A stretch of DNA of 64,000 nucleotides from Paenibacillus sp. FSL R5-0912 (GTDB lineage Bacteria; Bacillota; Bacilli; Paenibacillales; Paenibacillaceae), in contig NZ_CP009282.1 in the NCBI RefSeq assembly GCF_000758605.1, positions 4,960,001-5,024,000 of the forward strand. The letters are read 5' to 3'. Below the pieces are notes generated by a model. That model had not been told where the DNA came from and made no database searches. It worked only from the letters and a program-made list of their open reading frames with translations. The translations under genes were made by a program, and so were the position numbers. Of the stretch, positions 52,565 to 61,465 are shown piece by piece. How positions within the stretch are numbered: position 1 is the stretch's first letter; each line of letters starts with the position of its first letter.

Positions 52565-54004
52565 TTACTGTTTTTCGACAGGAAGCCGCAGGGTAAAAGC
52601 GGTGCCTTCTCCAAGCTTGCTCGAGGCATGGATACTCCCATGATGCGACTCGACGATGTTCTTCACAATCGCTAGTCCCAGACCGGTCCCTCCCGATTCT
52701 CCCCTTACACGTGCTTTGTCGGCTTTGTAAAAGCGCTCAAAGATATACGGCAGATCCTCAGGCGTTATGCCCACCCCTTGGTCCCGTATCTCAATCTCCA
52801 GAACCCTCCGGCCTTCCAGCACGGTGGAATCCGCCCGAATGCATATCCGTTTATCGGCCGGCGTGTGGCGGAACGCATTATCAAGCAGATTGGTGAGCAC
52901 CTGCTCCAGCTTGTCTTCATCGGCAGCCTTAAGGAGCAATTCGGTATCCGGTCTCTTCAGCTCAAGAATAATATCCCGCTCCTTGGCTCTAACCGAAAAC
53001 TTGCGGTACACCCGTTCCAGCAGTTCCCCTGCATCCACTTGCACTTTCAGCATATCTGTATGCCCCGCTTCCATGCGGGCCAGATCGAGCAGATCCTTCA
53101 CCAGCCGGCCCATACGGAGCGACTCATCGTGGATCACCTGGACCAGCTCACTGCTCTCCTCCGGGGAGGAGGCCATTCCATCCAGCAGCGCCTCGCTGTA
53201 GCCTTGCATCATCGAGAGTGGTGTGCGGATCTCATGCGAGACATTGGCGACGAAATCGCGGCGCATCTTCTCCAGCCGCACTTCCTCCGTCACATCGCGC
53301 AGCACCGCCACCGCCCCGCGGAGATTATCCTCGGAATATAAGGGTGCCATATGCACAGACCATACACCCTGCCGGACATGGATATTGGAGCGTTTATCGC
53401 CTCCTACGCTGAGGGTACTGAAGAACAACGGCCGCAGCGGCGGAGGCACATCACGGGCAGGTCCAGCCTGTGGATACAGCCCGCTATCCTCTTCCTGCTC
53501 CCAGGTAAGATCACTCCAGGTTTCCAGCAGCGCCTGGCCATGCGGATTGGTGAGGATAATCTGCCCCTCAATATCGAAGGTGATCACCGCATCACTCATA
53601 CTGCGCAGGACGCTGGACAAATGCCCTTTTTCATTATTCAGACTGCGTATATTCTCTTCCAGCTCTTCTGCCATGTGATTGAAGGATGTCGCCAATTGGC
53701 CGATCTCATCGCTGGTGACCAGCGTCAGTCTCGTCCCGTATTCGCCGCGGCGGATATCATTGGCCGCCTCAATCACCTGCTGCATCGGCTGGGTAATCTT
53801 CGTAAACAGGAATAAGGCAAAGAATGTCGTTAAGGAAAACCCGATCATACAGGTATACATAAATAAACGCTTGATCGCCCCGGAATTGGCGAAATTACTG
53901 TCGATGTAGGGTAACAGAAACAGCCCTAGCGTAATGAGCACGACAGCAACCAGACAGATGATCGTGATCCACAGCTTACCGACAAGACTTCTCCAGAAAT
54001 TCAC
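52565..54004 (-). CDS. resE: Sensor histidine kinase ResE
   Basis: 479 residues. Two membrane helices (about 8-30 and 42-66) with an almost absent external loop, HAMP (about 70-120), PAS (about 130-235), phospho-His in FVANVSHEIRTPLS (about residue 256), N-box LTNLLDNAFRHTP and G boxes DQGVGI, GGTGLGLAIVK. Partner of ResD. In B. subtilis ResDE senses oxygen limitation and NO and drives respiration genes. Lies 1 bp after resD. The very short external loop differs from B. subtilis ResE, which has a sizeable extracytoplasmic domain, so a PAS-centred signal is likely. Confidence 0.93.
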   Translation of the reverse strand: MNFWRSLVGKLWITIICLVAVVLITLGLFLLPYIDSNFANSGAIKRLFMYTCMIGFSLTTFFALFLFTKITQPMQQVIEAANDIRRGEYGTRLTLVTSDEIGQLATSFNHMAEELEENIRSLNNEKGHLSSVLRSMSDAVITFDIEGQIILTNPHGQALLETWSDLTWEQEEDSGLYPQAGPARDVPPPLRPLFFSTLSVGGDKRSNIHVRQGVWSVHMAPLYSEDNLRGAVAVLRDVTEEVRLEKMRRDFVANVSHEIRTPLSMMQGYSEALLDGMASSPEESSELVQVIHDESLRMGRLVKDLLDLARMEAGHTDMLKVQVDAGELLERVYRKFSVRAKERDIILELKRPDTELLLKAADEDKLEQVLTNLLDNAFRHTPADKRICIRADSTVLEGRRVLEIEIRDQGVGITPEDLPYIFERFYKADKARVRGESGGTGLGLAIVKNIVESHHGSIHASSKLGEGTAFTLRLPVEKQ

Positions 54005-54721
54005 TTATTTAGGCACCTCAAGCTTATAGCCGACTCCCCATACGGTAGTGATCATAGCCGCCGATTCCGGGGACACCTTATTCAATTTCTCGCGAAGACG
54101 CTTGACATGGGTATCCACGGTACGCAGATCTCCAAAGAACTCGTAATTCCACACATCCTTGAGCAGTTCCTCACGCGAGAACACCTTATCCGGGGAGATC
54201 GCCAAATAATGCAGCAGCTCATATTCCTTAGGGGTCAGACTTACCTCCTGGCCGCCGGCGGTTACGCGGTGTGCATCATGCTCAATAATAAGAAAAGGAA
54301 ACACGATATTGTTGCTTGAATTGCTCTCTTTGGACAAAAAAGCAGTTGCGGAAGAACGGCGCATTATCGCCTTCACCCGGTAAATCACTTCACGCGGGCT
54401 AAACGGCTTAACGACATAGTCATCTGCGCCCATTTCAAACCCTTGAACCCGGTTAATCTCTTCACCCTTGGCAGTAAGCATCAGGACCGGCGTAGACTTG
54501 ACTCCTCTGAGTCTGGTCAGCACTTCAATCCCGTCGATGCCCGGCAGCATGACATCCAGCAATATCAGACCGTAGTCATTGGCTGTTGCTTTGCGCAGAG
54601 CAATTTCTCCATCTTCTGCCTCGTCAATTTCATAACCTTCTTTTTCAAGATACATTTTGAGCAGGCGGCGGATGCGTTCTTCGTCATCCACCACCAGAAT
54701 TCTATTCAAGTGCTCTGCCAT
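54005..54721 (-). CDS. resD: Response regulator ResD
   Basis: 238 residues, OmpR/PhoB type. Receiver with phospho-Asp in LILLDVMLPGIDG, then MLTAKGEE and Lys in YVVKPFSPRE; winged-helix output domain (about 135-235) with RTVDTHVKRLREKL. Directly upstream of resE and downstream of resABC. Confidence 0.96.
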   Translation of the reverse strand: MAEHLNRILVVDDEERIRRLLKMYLEKEGYEIDEAEDGEIALRKATANDYGLILLDVMLPGIDGIEVLTRLRGVKSTPVLMLTAKGEEINRVQGFEMGADDYVVKPFSPREVIYRVKAIMRRSSATAFLSKESNSSNNIVFPFLIIEHDAHRVTAGGQEVSLTPKEYELLHYLAISPDKVFSREELLKDVWNYEFFGDLRTVDTHVKRLREKLNKVSPESAAMITTVWGVGYKLEVPK

Positions 54722-54796
54722 TTACACAACAACCCCTTCATCAAATACAGTAGAACGTTACCCTAAATCTTGTGCGTGCCAGAGAATATAGTCTAC

Positions 54797-56059
54797 TCAG
54801 TCTGTCCCCGCATAAGAGTGAAGTCCGGCGATCACAAGATTAACGCCAACCAGGGTAAACATTACGATCAGAAAGCCGAGTACAGCGAGCCAAGCGGACT
54901 TGCGTCCCTGCCATCCGCGGGCCAGCCGCAAATGGAGATAAGCACTGTAGAACAACCAGGTGACGAGTGCCCACACTTCCTTAGGGTCCCATCCCCAGAA
55001 CCTGCCCCAGGCCACTTGAGCCCATATCATCGCAAAAATCAAAGCCCCCAGTGTAAAGATCGGGAAACCGATGGCGATTGCCCTGTACGTTATTTCATCA
55101 AGATCATTCTCATCAATTCCGTCGAGAACCGGATGTATCGCCTTACCCAGCGGTTTGCGGACAGCCAGGCGGAGAATTCCATATAGAATCAGCCCGGACA
55201 GCAGTGACCAGATAACGGTATTGAACTTGCGCCCGGCATTGACACCATTCATCCAGGATGGAGCTTCGAAGAGCGGTTCTTTTATGCCAAGAAACGACTG
55301 GAAGCTCTCAATTTCGCTATGGTAAGGTGCCACAATCGGCGGCATTTTATAACTCACTTTCTCTATTGTACTATCTCCCTGCCCCGGGCTGTCAATCGTA
55401 ACGTTCGAACGGACAAAAACAGATTCATAGCCGGCACCGCGGAATGCAAATACAGATCCAAGAAAACCAATTATAACAATGATTGAGAAGAGAGTAAATT
55501 CGACAAGTCTCTGCTGCTTGCGGTCACCGCGTTCCCTGCTGTTAAAATTCACCGTACGCAGGAGATACATCAGTCCGGCCGCGAAGCCTACGGCAAAAAA
55601 TGATTCCCCGAGTGCCGCCAGTGTGACATGAATATTCAGGTAGATGGATTTCAGCGAGGGGATCAGCGGCTGTACTTCCTGCGGAAATACCGCTGCATAC
55701 GCCATCACAATAATCGAGATCGGAACTGCGAAGACACCGAGAATAATTTTGCGGTAAATCGCGAAGATCACAGTAAACGCAACCATTACCATCATCGATA
55801 AAAAAGTCATGAACTCGTACATATTACTTACCGGAATATGACCCGATCCCATCCAGCGTGTAATGAAGTATGCCAGATGGCACAGCAGCCCGAGCGAGGA
55901 GGCGATAAAAGCGATTCTCCCCCAGCGTGCGGTATGCTCCTCCGGCTTCCTGCCGGACCATCTGCGCCCCATAATGGCGATGGTGAACAACATGAATGCT
56001 CCGCTGTATAAAAAGAATGCGGCAATAAAGACGTCACTGCTGAAATCGAGCAAGCTCAT
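54797..56059 (-). CDS. resC: Cytochrome c biogenesis protein ResC (CcsA)
   Basis: 420 residues, about eight membrane helices. Heme-handling WWD-type motif AWGRFWGWDPKEVWALVTW with flanking His residues (HSYAG near the C-terminus, HLAYF near the start). Works with ResB as System II heme lyase on the outer face of the membrane. Overlaps resB by 4 bp. Confidence 0.95.
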   Translation of the reverse strand: MSLLDFSSDVFIAAFFLYSGAFMLFTIAIMGRRWSGRKPEEHTARWGRIAFIASSLGLLCHLAYFITRWMGSGHIPVSNMYEFMTFLSMMVMVAFTVIFAIYRKIILGVFAVPISIIVMAYAAVFPQEVQPLIPSLKSIYLNIHVTLAALGESFFAVGFAAGLMYLLRTVNFNSRERGDRKQQRLVEFTLFSIIVIIGFLGSVFAFRGAGYESVFVRSNVTIDSPGQGDSTIEKVSYKMPPIVAPYHSEIESFQSFLGIKEPLFEAPSWMNGVNAGRKFNTVIWSLLSGLILYGILRLAVRKPLGKAIHPVLDGIDENDLDEITYRAIAIGFPIFTLGALIFAMIWAQVAWGRFWGWDPKEVWALVTWLFYSAYLHLRLARGWQGRKSAWLAVLGFLIVMFTLVGVNLVIAGLHSYAGTD

Positions 56060-57744
56060 GCCAGGCCTCCTCCGTTGTCCAATGATTTTTCATCGACTGT
56101 CATGTCTATCTTCTGGAGAATAGAAACGATCTCACGGCGGAAGCCGAACCAGTTCTTGTTCGTATGGCCTCCTAGCACCAGTTCCCCGCCGTCGACAGTC
56201 AACCAGATGCGTCTATGCTGCCAGTAGAAGCCGAGTATCAGCCCCAGCATGATAATGCCCGCACCAACCCAGACAAATGGCATTGCCCGGTCGACCCGTA
56301 CATTGAGATAGGTGGTGGATTCCGAGAAGTCAACATCACTCATACTGCCGACCTCAAGCTCCAAGAACCGCCCGCTGCCGCCAAGCTTGTCGTTGATGGC
56401 TGACTGCTGGAATTGCTCCTTGTCAATCTGTTTCGGAAAATAGAAATACTGCTGCCCCCCGGCCGGAAGCTCCGGCCCTTTAATAAGGAAGAGGAATGCA
56501 GGGGCATTCGGATACGGCGACTTGGACACTGGCTGGCCTTGATCGCTCAGTCCGAAATCCATATATTTCTCTTTGAGCTCCAGCGTATATGGACCTGCCT
56601 GGAAGCTGCGCTGCGGATTCTTCATATCCAGTTCAAGCTTGCCGTAAATCTCGCCAGTGGAGGAATTCGTCAGACCGGGCTGCACAGAACGCAGCACAGG
56701 AGTCAGGTCATAATCAAACTGATACGCTTTCAATCCTTGGTAGCTGAGCGGTGAATTCACCTGAATGTCATGCCGGGCCACTTCCGTAAGCTCCGGCTCC
56801 TTAGACGGGTCCGTGCAACCGGCAGTACATTCATAGAGAACCGCCCGGGTCTCGTAGAGCTTGGGAAGCACCTTGATTCCGCGGAACTCCTCAGGCATCT
56901 CTTCTTCCGTGTAGAATTCTACGGTGAACTTCTCATTCTTAAGATAGAGGCTGGTGTCCGGTATTTTGACGGTCTCCCCTTGCGGAAAAGCAAGATGCTG
57001 GTCCATATTCAGCCCCGGAAGTCCTCTCGCCAGCACGGCGAGCAAAAAAATAATCAGGCCGATATGTATTACATAAGGTCCCCAGCGGCTGAAACGGTGT
57101 TTCTCGGCCAATAAAGCGCCGCCCTCCGTCCGGACGCGGTAACCTTTCTTCCTGAGCGGCTGGACGATGCGCGCCACCCACACCTCCGGTTCCTCTTCCA
57201 CTTGCGTTACGAGCGTCAGCTTCTGACGGGTCAGAAACTGGCGATGCTTGCGGATCTTTTGCCGGGTTAATGCCTTGTACAGCGGAAGCACACGGTCCAG
57301 GCTGCAAATGACCAGAGAAGCTCCGATCATTACGAGCAGCGTCACAAACCACCAGGATTCATAGGTATGCGAAAGGCCGAGTCTATAATATATATTCCCG
57401 GCTGTTCCGTACGTTTCTTGATAATATGTTGAAGCGTCAATATTCAGAAAAGTGCTCTCTTGCGGAAAAATGGTACCCAGCATAGCGCCTAGCAGTGTCA
57501 GCACAATCAGATAGATGGCGATTTTGACTGAGGAAAAAAAGTTCCAGACCCTGTCGATCACTCCGGGACCTACACGCTGTGAACGGCGGGCTACCCCATC
57601 GTAACGCATCTCCAGATTCTCGGAAGAGTTCCATTCCTTCTCATCCAGCGGCTTGCCGCAGGCTTCGCAGAGAACAGTGCCCACAGGATTCTGGTGACCG
57701 CATTCACATTTGGTATTGCTGATTAGCGGCATGTGCTCCTTCAT
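56056..57744 (-). CDS. resB: Cytochrome c biogenesis protein ResB
   Basis: 562 residues. N-terminal zinc ribbon (C-E-C-GHQNPVGTVLCEACG, residues about 13-30), three membrane helices near 70, 130 and 230, a large extracytoplasmic domain and a last helix near 505. Carries apocytochrome and heme for ResC. The extracytoplasmic Cys pair is in LYECTAGCTDPS. Overlaps both resA (4 bp) and resC (4 bp). Confidence 0.94.
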   Translation of the reverse strand: MKEHMPLISNTKCECGHQNPVGTVLCEACGKPLDEKEWNSSENLEMRYDGVARRSQRVGPGVIDRVWNFFSSVKIAIYLIVLTLLGAMLGTIFPQESTFLNIDASTYYQETYGTAGNIYYRLGLSHTYESWWFVTLLVMIGASLVICSLDRVLPLYKALTRQKIRKHRQFLTRQKLTLVTQVEEEPEVWVARIVQPLRKKGYRVRTEGGALLAEKHRFSRWGPYVIHIGLIIFLLAVLARGLPGLNMDQHLAFPQGETVKIPDTSLYLKNEKFTVEFYTEEEMPEEFRGIKVLPKLYETRAVLYECTAGCTDPSKEPELTEVARHDIQVNSPLSYQGLKAYQFDYDLTPVLRSVQPGLTNSSTGEIYGKLELDMKNPQRSFQAGPYTLELKEKYMDFGLSDQGQPVSKSPYPNAPAFLFLIKGPELPAGGQQYFYFPKQIDKEQFQQSAINDKLGGSGRFLELEVGSMSDVDFSESTTYLNVRVDRAMPFVWVGAGIIMLGLILGFYWQHRRIWLTVDGGELVLGGHTNKNWFGFRREIVSILQKIDMTVDEKSLDNGGGLA

Positions 57745-58265
57745 TCTCCCACCAGCTTCCCGATTTGCTCGTCAAGCGAGCTCAAATCCAGCTGGCCGAT
57801 ATGAATGCTGTCTACCTTGCCCTTCGTATTAATGAAGAAGGTGGTAGGCAGCGGGGAAACCCCGTAACTGCGGACGGCATCACGCCCCGTATCCATCACA
57901 ACCGGGAAATCGATATCCACGAGCTTCACGAAATTGTCCACTGTCATCTGATCCTCGCCTACATTAACGCCTACGACCACAACGCCCTGGTCTTTCCACT
58001 TCTCCCACTGTGCCTGCAGGGCAGGCATCTCCTTGACACAAGGGGCGCACCAGGAGCCCCAGAAGTTAAGCACAACCGACTTTCCTTTGTACTCCTCCAG
58101 CGTATGGGTCACGCCGTCCAGCCCAAGCAGTTCAAAGTCCGGCGCTCTCCCGCCTTCCGTGGGTTTGCCGTCCCCTCCGAACACGGAGGAACCGATTGCA
58201 TAACCCCCGAGCAGAAGGATTAGAAATAGTATCACGATTTGTATTGGCTTTCTGGCCTTGCCCAT
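57741..58265 (-). CDS. resA: Thiol-disulfide oxidoreductase ResA
   Basis: 174 residues from the ATG at 58265 behind AAGGGGG. Membrane-anchored thioredoxin-like protein reducing the CxxCH of apocytochrome c. N-terminal anchor (about 8-30), active site NFWGSWCAPCVKEMPAL (CAPC instead of CEPC) and cis-Pro in SPLPTTF. First gene of resABCDE. Confidence 0.96.
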   Translation of the reverse strand: MGKARKPIQIVILFLILLLGGYAIGSSVFGGDGKPTEGGRAPDFELLGLDGVTHTLEEYKGKSVVLNFWGSWCAPCVKEMPALQAQWEKWKDQGVVVVGVNVGEDQMTVDNFVKLVDIDFPVVMDTGRDAVRSYGVSPLPTTFFINTKGKVDSIHIGQLDLSSLDEQIGKLVGE

Positions 58266-58377
58266 ACGAGGGTGCCCCCTTCTGTGACGCAACTCATTAC
58301 TTTAGTTGTTAGGTGTGAACATCCTATGAACATTATAACGAATATTGTCACAGTTTTAGGAGGGGGAATTGTGAACT

Positions 58378-59136
58378 TTATGTGTCTTTGCGTGTCGTAT
58401 TCTCTCTTAGCGCACCGGCCTTGGCTATTTGCTGCAGATGATTGATTTCATCCTTGGTCAAATGACGGTAAGAACCGCGTTTGAGATTCTGGAGCAGGAT
58501 ATCTCCGAACGAAATCCGTTTCAGTCGGATCACCGGGTGGGCAATTGCCTCAAACATCCGCCGTACCTGACGGTTGCGGCCTTCATGGATGGTAATGCTG
58601 ATGACCGTTTCTTTATTGGCTTCATCGACGTCTTTGTATTCAACTTCTGCCGGAGCCGTCATGCCGTCTTCCAGCTTAATTCCGGCCTTCAGCTTGTCCA
58701 GCGCCGTGCCGTGCGGCACACCCTTGACCGTCGCCAGATACGTCTTCGGCACGTGATGCTTCGGATGCGTGAGCAGGTTCGCAAACTCACCATCATTCGT
58801 CAGCAGCAGCAGCCCCTCCGTATCATAATCCAGACGGCCTACAGGGTATACGCGCTCTGTAATGCCTTTCAGGTAATCGGTTACCACCTTGCGGCCCTTG
58901 TCATCGGATGCGCTTGTAATTACACCCTTGGGCTTATTGAACATGATGTAGATTTTGTTCTCGCCCCGGATCAGTCTACCGGAGACCTTAATAATATCTG
59001 TTGCGGGGTCCACCTTCGTGCCAAGCGTAGTTACGAGTTCCCCGTTGACTTCCACTTTACCGGCCAAAATCATTTCTTCACATTTGCGTCTGGACGCAAC
59101 ACCTGCTTGCGCCAAAATTTTCTGTAATCTTTCCAT
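58378..59136 (-). CDS. rluB: 23S rRNA pseudouridine synthase RluB
   Basis: 252 residues. N-terminal S4 domain (QKILAQAGVASRRKCEEMI) and RsuA/RluB catalytic domain with PVGRLDYDTEGLLLLTNDG (catalytic Asp) and GRNRQVRRMFEA. Modifies the 23S rRNA peptidyl-transferase region. In B. subtilis it also sits upstream of resA. Confidence 0.95.
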   Translation of the reverse strand: MERLQKILAQAGVASRRKCEEMILAGKVEVNGELVTTLGTKVDPATDIIKVSGRLIRGENKIYIMFNKPKGVITSASDDKGRKVVTDYLKGITERVYPVGRLDYDTEGLLLLTNDGEFANLLTHPKHHVPKTYLATVKGVPHGTALDKLKAGIKLEDGMTAPAEVEYKDVDEANKETVISITIHEGRNRQVRRMFEAIAHPVIRLKRISFGDILLQNLKRGSYRHLTKDEINHLQQIAKAGALRENTTRKDT

Positions 59137-59156
59137 TTTCGACTACTCACCTCAGG

Positions 59157-59501
59157 TTAATGATAACCATCGGAGGGATAAATCACAAGATCATTCCATG
59201 GAAAAAATGCTCCCGGACAAGTTTGGCTATGCGGTTCAACGAGTAATGGCGCAATTTGATAGCGCCCTGCCAGCTCCAAAATGAGTTTGCCTGCCGCAAA
59301 TAGCTGCTGCTGGCGTTCCGGTAAGCCGGGAAGCTCATCCTCTTCACCGTAGTTCCCTTCCAGGCAGATATGAATATGTTCGGGATCTGTCAGCAGCGGC
59401 GCAGCGTAGATCCCCCCTTCCAGCCCGACCCAGAAGTCAAAGCCCTTGCCGTTAATGGACGGACAGCGGGAATGATGAAGAATAAAGCCTTTGTATTCCA
59501 T
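59157..59501 (-). CDS. Minimal amidase_2 / PGRP-fold protein
   Basis: 114 residues from the ATG at 59501, with GGAGGG in front. ILHHS..., HIHICLEGNY and PHSQTCPGAFFPWNDL reproduce the His, His and Cys zinc ligands and the CPG-x-x-F-PW end of N-acetylmuramoyl-L-alanine amidases (T7-lysozyme/PGRP fold). It has no signal peptide and is shorter than a full amidase domain (normally about 140-160 residues). It could be an exported lytic enzyme by another route, a cytoplasmic muropeptide enzyme or a degenerate relative. Confidence 0.7.
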   Translation of the reverse strand: MEYKGFILHHSRCPSINGKGFDFWVGLEGGIYAAPLLTDPEHIHICLEGNYGEEDELPGLPERQQQLFAAGKLILELAGRYQIAPLLVEPHSQTCPGAFFPWNDLVIYPSDGYH

Positions 59502-59615
59502 CCCTTGCCCTCCTTCCTCCGTATTGCTGAAATAGCATATGAAGTGAAAAGGTGCGAGGTGATGGCCGATTGTTAAAATCTTTGGGGTTAGGCGTGGCCT
59601 GAGGTTGCGGGGAAC

Positions 59616-59678
59616 GTGAGGGCAAAAGCGGGCGGGAGCGCGGGGGCAAAAGCGGGGCGCGGGGGCAAAGCCGGCGCG
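59616..59678. repeat. G-rich degenerate tandem repeats
   Basis: Three units of the form (g)cGGGGGCAAAaGC(G)GG: GAGGGCAAAAGCGGGC, GGGGGCAAAAGCGGGG, GGGGGCAAAGCCGGC. Strand asymmetry (G on plus) is marked. Confidence 0.6.
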
Positions 59679-59744
59679 GACTACTCGTAACTCCGGGGAA
59701 TGTTTGGACTTCCGGCCGCTGTTAAAGTAGGATTCCCTTGATCC

Positions 59745-59762
59745 AACTGCCATGCGGCAGTT
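59745..59762. repeat. AACTGCC-ATGC-GGCAGTT palindrome
   Basis: Perfect 7-bp arms around ATGC with no T run; not a normal terminator. Could be a stem of a repetitive element. Confidence 0.5.
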
Positions 59763-59944
59763 GAAATCCAATTTTAAAGGTGGCCGCTAACGCTCCTCCA
59801 GTTCCAAACTCCCTCTCCGTTACACCGCCAGCCCAGTACGCCAACTATTTCAAAGAATGAAACAAACAGTCCTCACCCTGGGGTAGTGGGTGAAGACTGC
59901 AGGGGCAAGCTGCTGCTGCGCATTGCTTGGAACATGCGCTAAGA

Positions 59945-59968
59945 AAGCAGAGAAGCAGAGAAGCAGAG
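59945..59968. repeat. Triple 8-bp tandem repeat AAGCAGAG
   Basis: Three exact head-to-tail copies of AAGCAGAG in the gap between the amidase-like gene and the membrane-protein pair. Confidence 0.7.
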
Positions 59969-60066
59969 ATAAGCTGAACTTAAAGTATCAGCTTAGAGCC
60001 AGCCTTCGATGATTATTTGAGCTTCCGGGTGGCCGCGGTGCCCGTACCATTATCTCGCAGTCTAAA

Positions 60067-60278
60067 TCCTGCACGAAATACAACATTTCCTTCGAGATAT
60101 AGGCCTTAATCGAAGATTGTTGTATAAAAGGCATCATTTCCCCTCCTTTTTGGAGAAAAAACGGAAAAATTCTTCTACTACATACAACAATCCTCCCGCA
60201 AACCGGTTTATCGCTGTATGTGAGTTGTATTCCTTACAACATTCTGCATGTACCCGGTTGCTCAGCGGTGTACAACCC
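60067..60278. repeat. Cluster of TTGTA/TACAA-type repeats, cluster 1
   Basis: Five short motifs of the type GTTGTA or TACAAC (about 60077, 60118, 60183, 60224, 60269) spaced roughly 40-65 bp, one being the inverted pair GTTGTATTCCTTACAAC at 60224-60240. The same kind of motif recurs at 62788-62972. Confidence 0.5.
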
Positions 60279-60313
60279 CATATAAACATACAGCTTCAAA
60301 TCCTTATGTAACC

Positions 60314-60802
60314 TTAAGCCTTGGTTCTCCGCTGGACTAGCTGGACTATATGATCTATAAAAACAGCTGCGGCAAAACCAGCCAGATTTATGAACAAAGT
60401 AAAGAGATATCCGTAACCGATACCGCTGTCCTTTGAAGAGTCTCCGGTAACGGCGGCAAGGAATTGATGAAACTGAACGAGATCAAACACATACAAAATA
60501 GATATAATTCCTGCGAAAACATACCGGCCGGCAAAGATGCCCAGCAGGATGGCAAGTACAATAGCTCCGCAAAAAATATTCAAAAATAAAATCGAGTCCC
60601 CTCCCGCAAGCTTCCGGTTCACATTCAAAACGAGAAAGCCAATAACGAGAAGCAGGCAAAACACTCCAAAGAACAGCAGTAAATTGCGGATCAGAACGCG
60701 GTGGTTCAAATTCCACGCTGTCTCAAAAACATCTGTCCCGAAATGGAGCAGATACAGTAAAACGGGTATGTAACAGGCCAACAAAAAAACAATAGGTTCC
60801 AC
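60314..60802 (-). CDS. Membrane protein of unknown function, paralog 1
   Basis: 162 residues, about four helices. Shares the pattern RNLLLFFGVFCLLLVIGFLVLN...FIN-L and the (V/I)-x-FH-x motif with the next gene, so the two are tandem duplicates. No charged catalytic residues stand out. Family not recognised. Confidence 0.75.
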   Translation of the reverse strand: MEPIVFLLACYIPVLLYLLHFGTDVFETAWNLNHRVLIRNLLLFFGVFCLLLVIGFLVLNVNRKLAGGDSILFLNIFCGAIVLAILLGIFAGRYVFAGIISILYVFDLVQFHQFLAAVTGDSSKDSGIGYGYLFTLFINLAGFAAAVFIDHIVQLVQRRTKA

Positions 60803-60851
60803 TTTGCTCCATGCTCCCTTTAACTTATCGATGTGCAGCAGTGCCCATTCA

Positions 60852-61349
60852 CTATACTATCGTATCGTCCGGCTCTTCCAGCGGAACAGCTCGGTCTAAT
60901 AAAAGTGCCGCTACAGCAACAATCAGATTCATGAATGAACTGAACATGCTGTTTAAGCCAAGTCCGAAATCATCCAGACCATTACCTGTAATGTTGGCTC
61001 CGTAATAATGGAACATAATCAGATCATATATGTACAAGCATCCCATGAAGGCAGCTAGAATCTTCCTTCGGGCAAAAAGCGCTAAGAGTCCTGAGAACAC
61101 GATGACCCCAAGCACTGCGTTGTATTGCAGGACGCCACTTCCTGCGTGTTCCCGGCCTACATTCAGGACCAAAAAATCAATCAGGAGAAGCAGGATAAAC
61201 CCTCCACATAAAATCAGCAGTTTGCGGGCCAGATCTTTCCGGTCCTGCTCCTGCTTCCACTCTTCCCGTAAAACATCAGCCGCATGCCGGATCAAATGAA
61301 TGAAAACAAATGCATAAAGAAACAGTAAAATAACAATCATTTCTCCCAC
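60852..61349 (-). CDS. Membrane protein of unknown function, paralog 2
   Basis: 165 residues from GTG 61349, 8 nt after AAGGAG; an ATG nine bases later (61340) or a longer frame from 61487 are less convincing. Shared with paralog 1: ARKLLILCGG, LLLLIDFLVLNVGR, YIYDLIMFHYYGA, SFMNLIVA. Predicted four helices. A 49-bp spacer to paralog 1. Confidence 0.75.
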   Translation of the reverse strand: MGEMIVILLFLYAFVFIHLIRHAADVLREEWKQEQDRKDLARKLLILCGGFILLLLIDFLVLNVGREHAGSGVLQYNAVLGVIVFSGLLALFARRKILAAFMGCLYIYDLIMFHYYGANITGNGLDDFGLGLNSMFSSFMNLIVAVAALLLDRAVPLEEPDDTIV

Positions 61350-61465
61350 TGGCGTTACTCCTTCTGGAAGTTCAATGCTACGGCAGAAACTATCCATTGA
61401 AATCCTTGCCAGTGAACAATTCTTTCCAGAGCTGCAATACTCCTTCTTGCTCCAAAAAAATTCTC

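Larger units (their letters stand above)
59502..60313. other. Long non-coding stretch with repeats
   Basis: About 810 bp without a gene I can support. It holds a G-rich tandem array (59616-59678), an AACTGCC/GGCAGTT palindrome (59745-59762), a triple AAGCAGAG repeat (59945-59968) and TTGTA-type repeats (60067-60278). Confidence 0.6.

Noticed and set aside
59502..59771. N-terminal extension of the amidase-like protein to 204 residues
   Set aside because: The extra 90 residues translate the G-rich tandem repeats (Pro/Arg-rich); the ATG at 59501 has a good SD and begins the conserved domain.
59616..59968. CRISPR array
   Set aside because: Repeats are short, degenerate and without unique spacers of constant length, and no cas gene is present.
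60117..60311. 64-residue plus-strand frame
   Set aside because: Runs through the TTGTA-type repeats, lacks an SD and looks like translated intergenic DNA.
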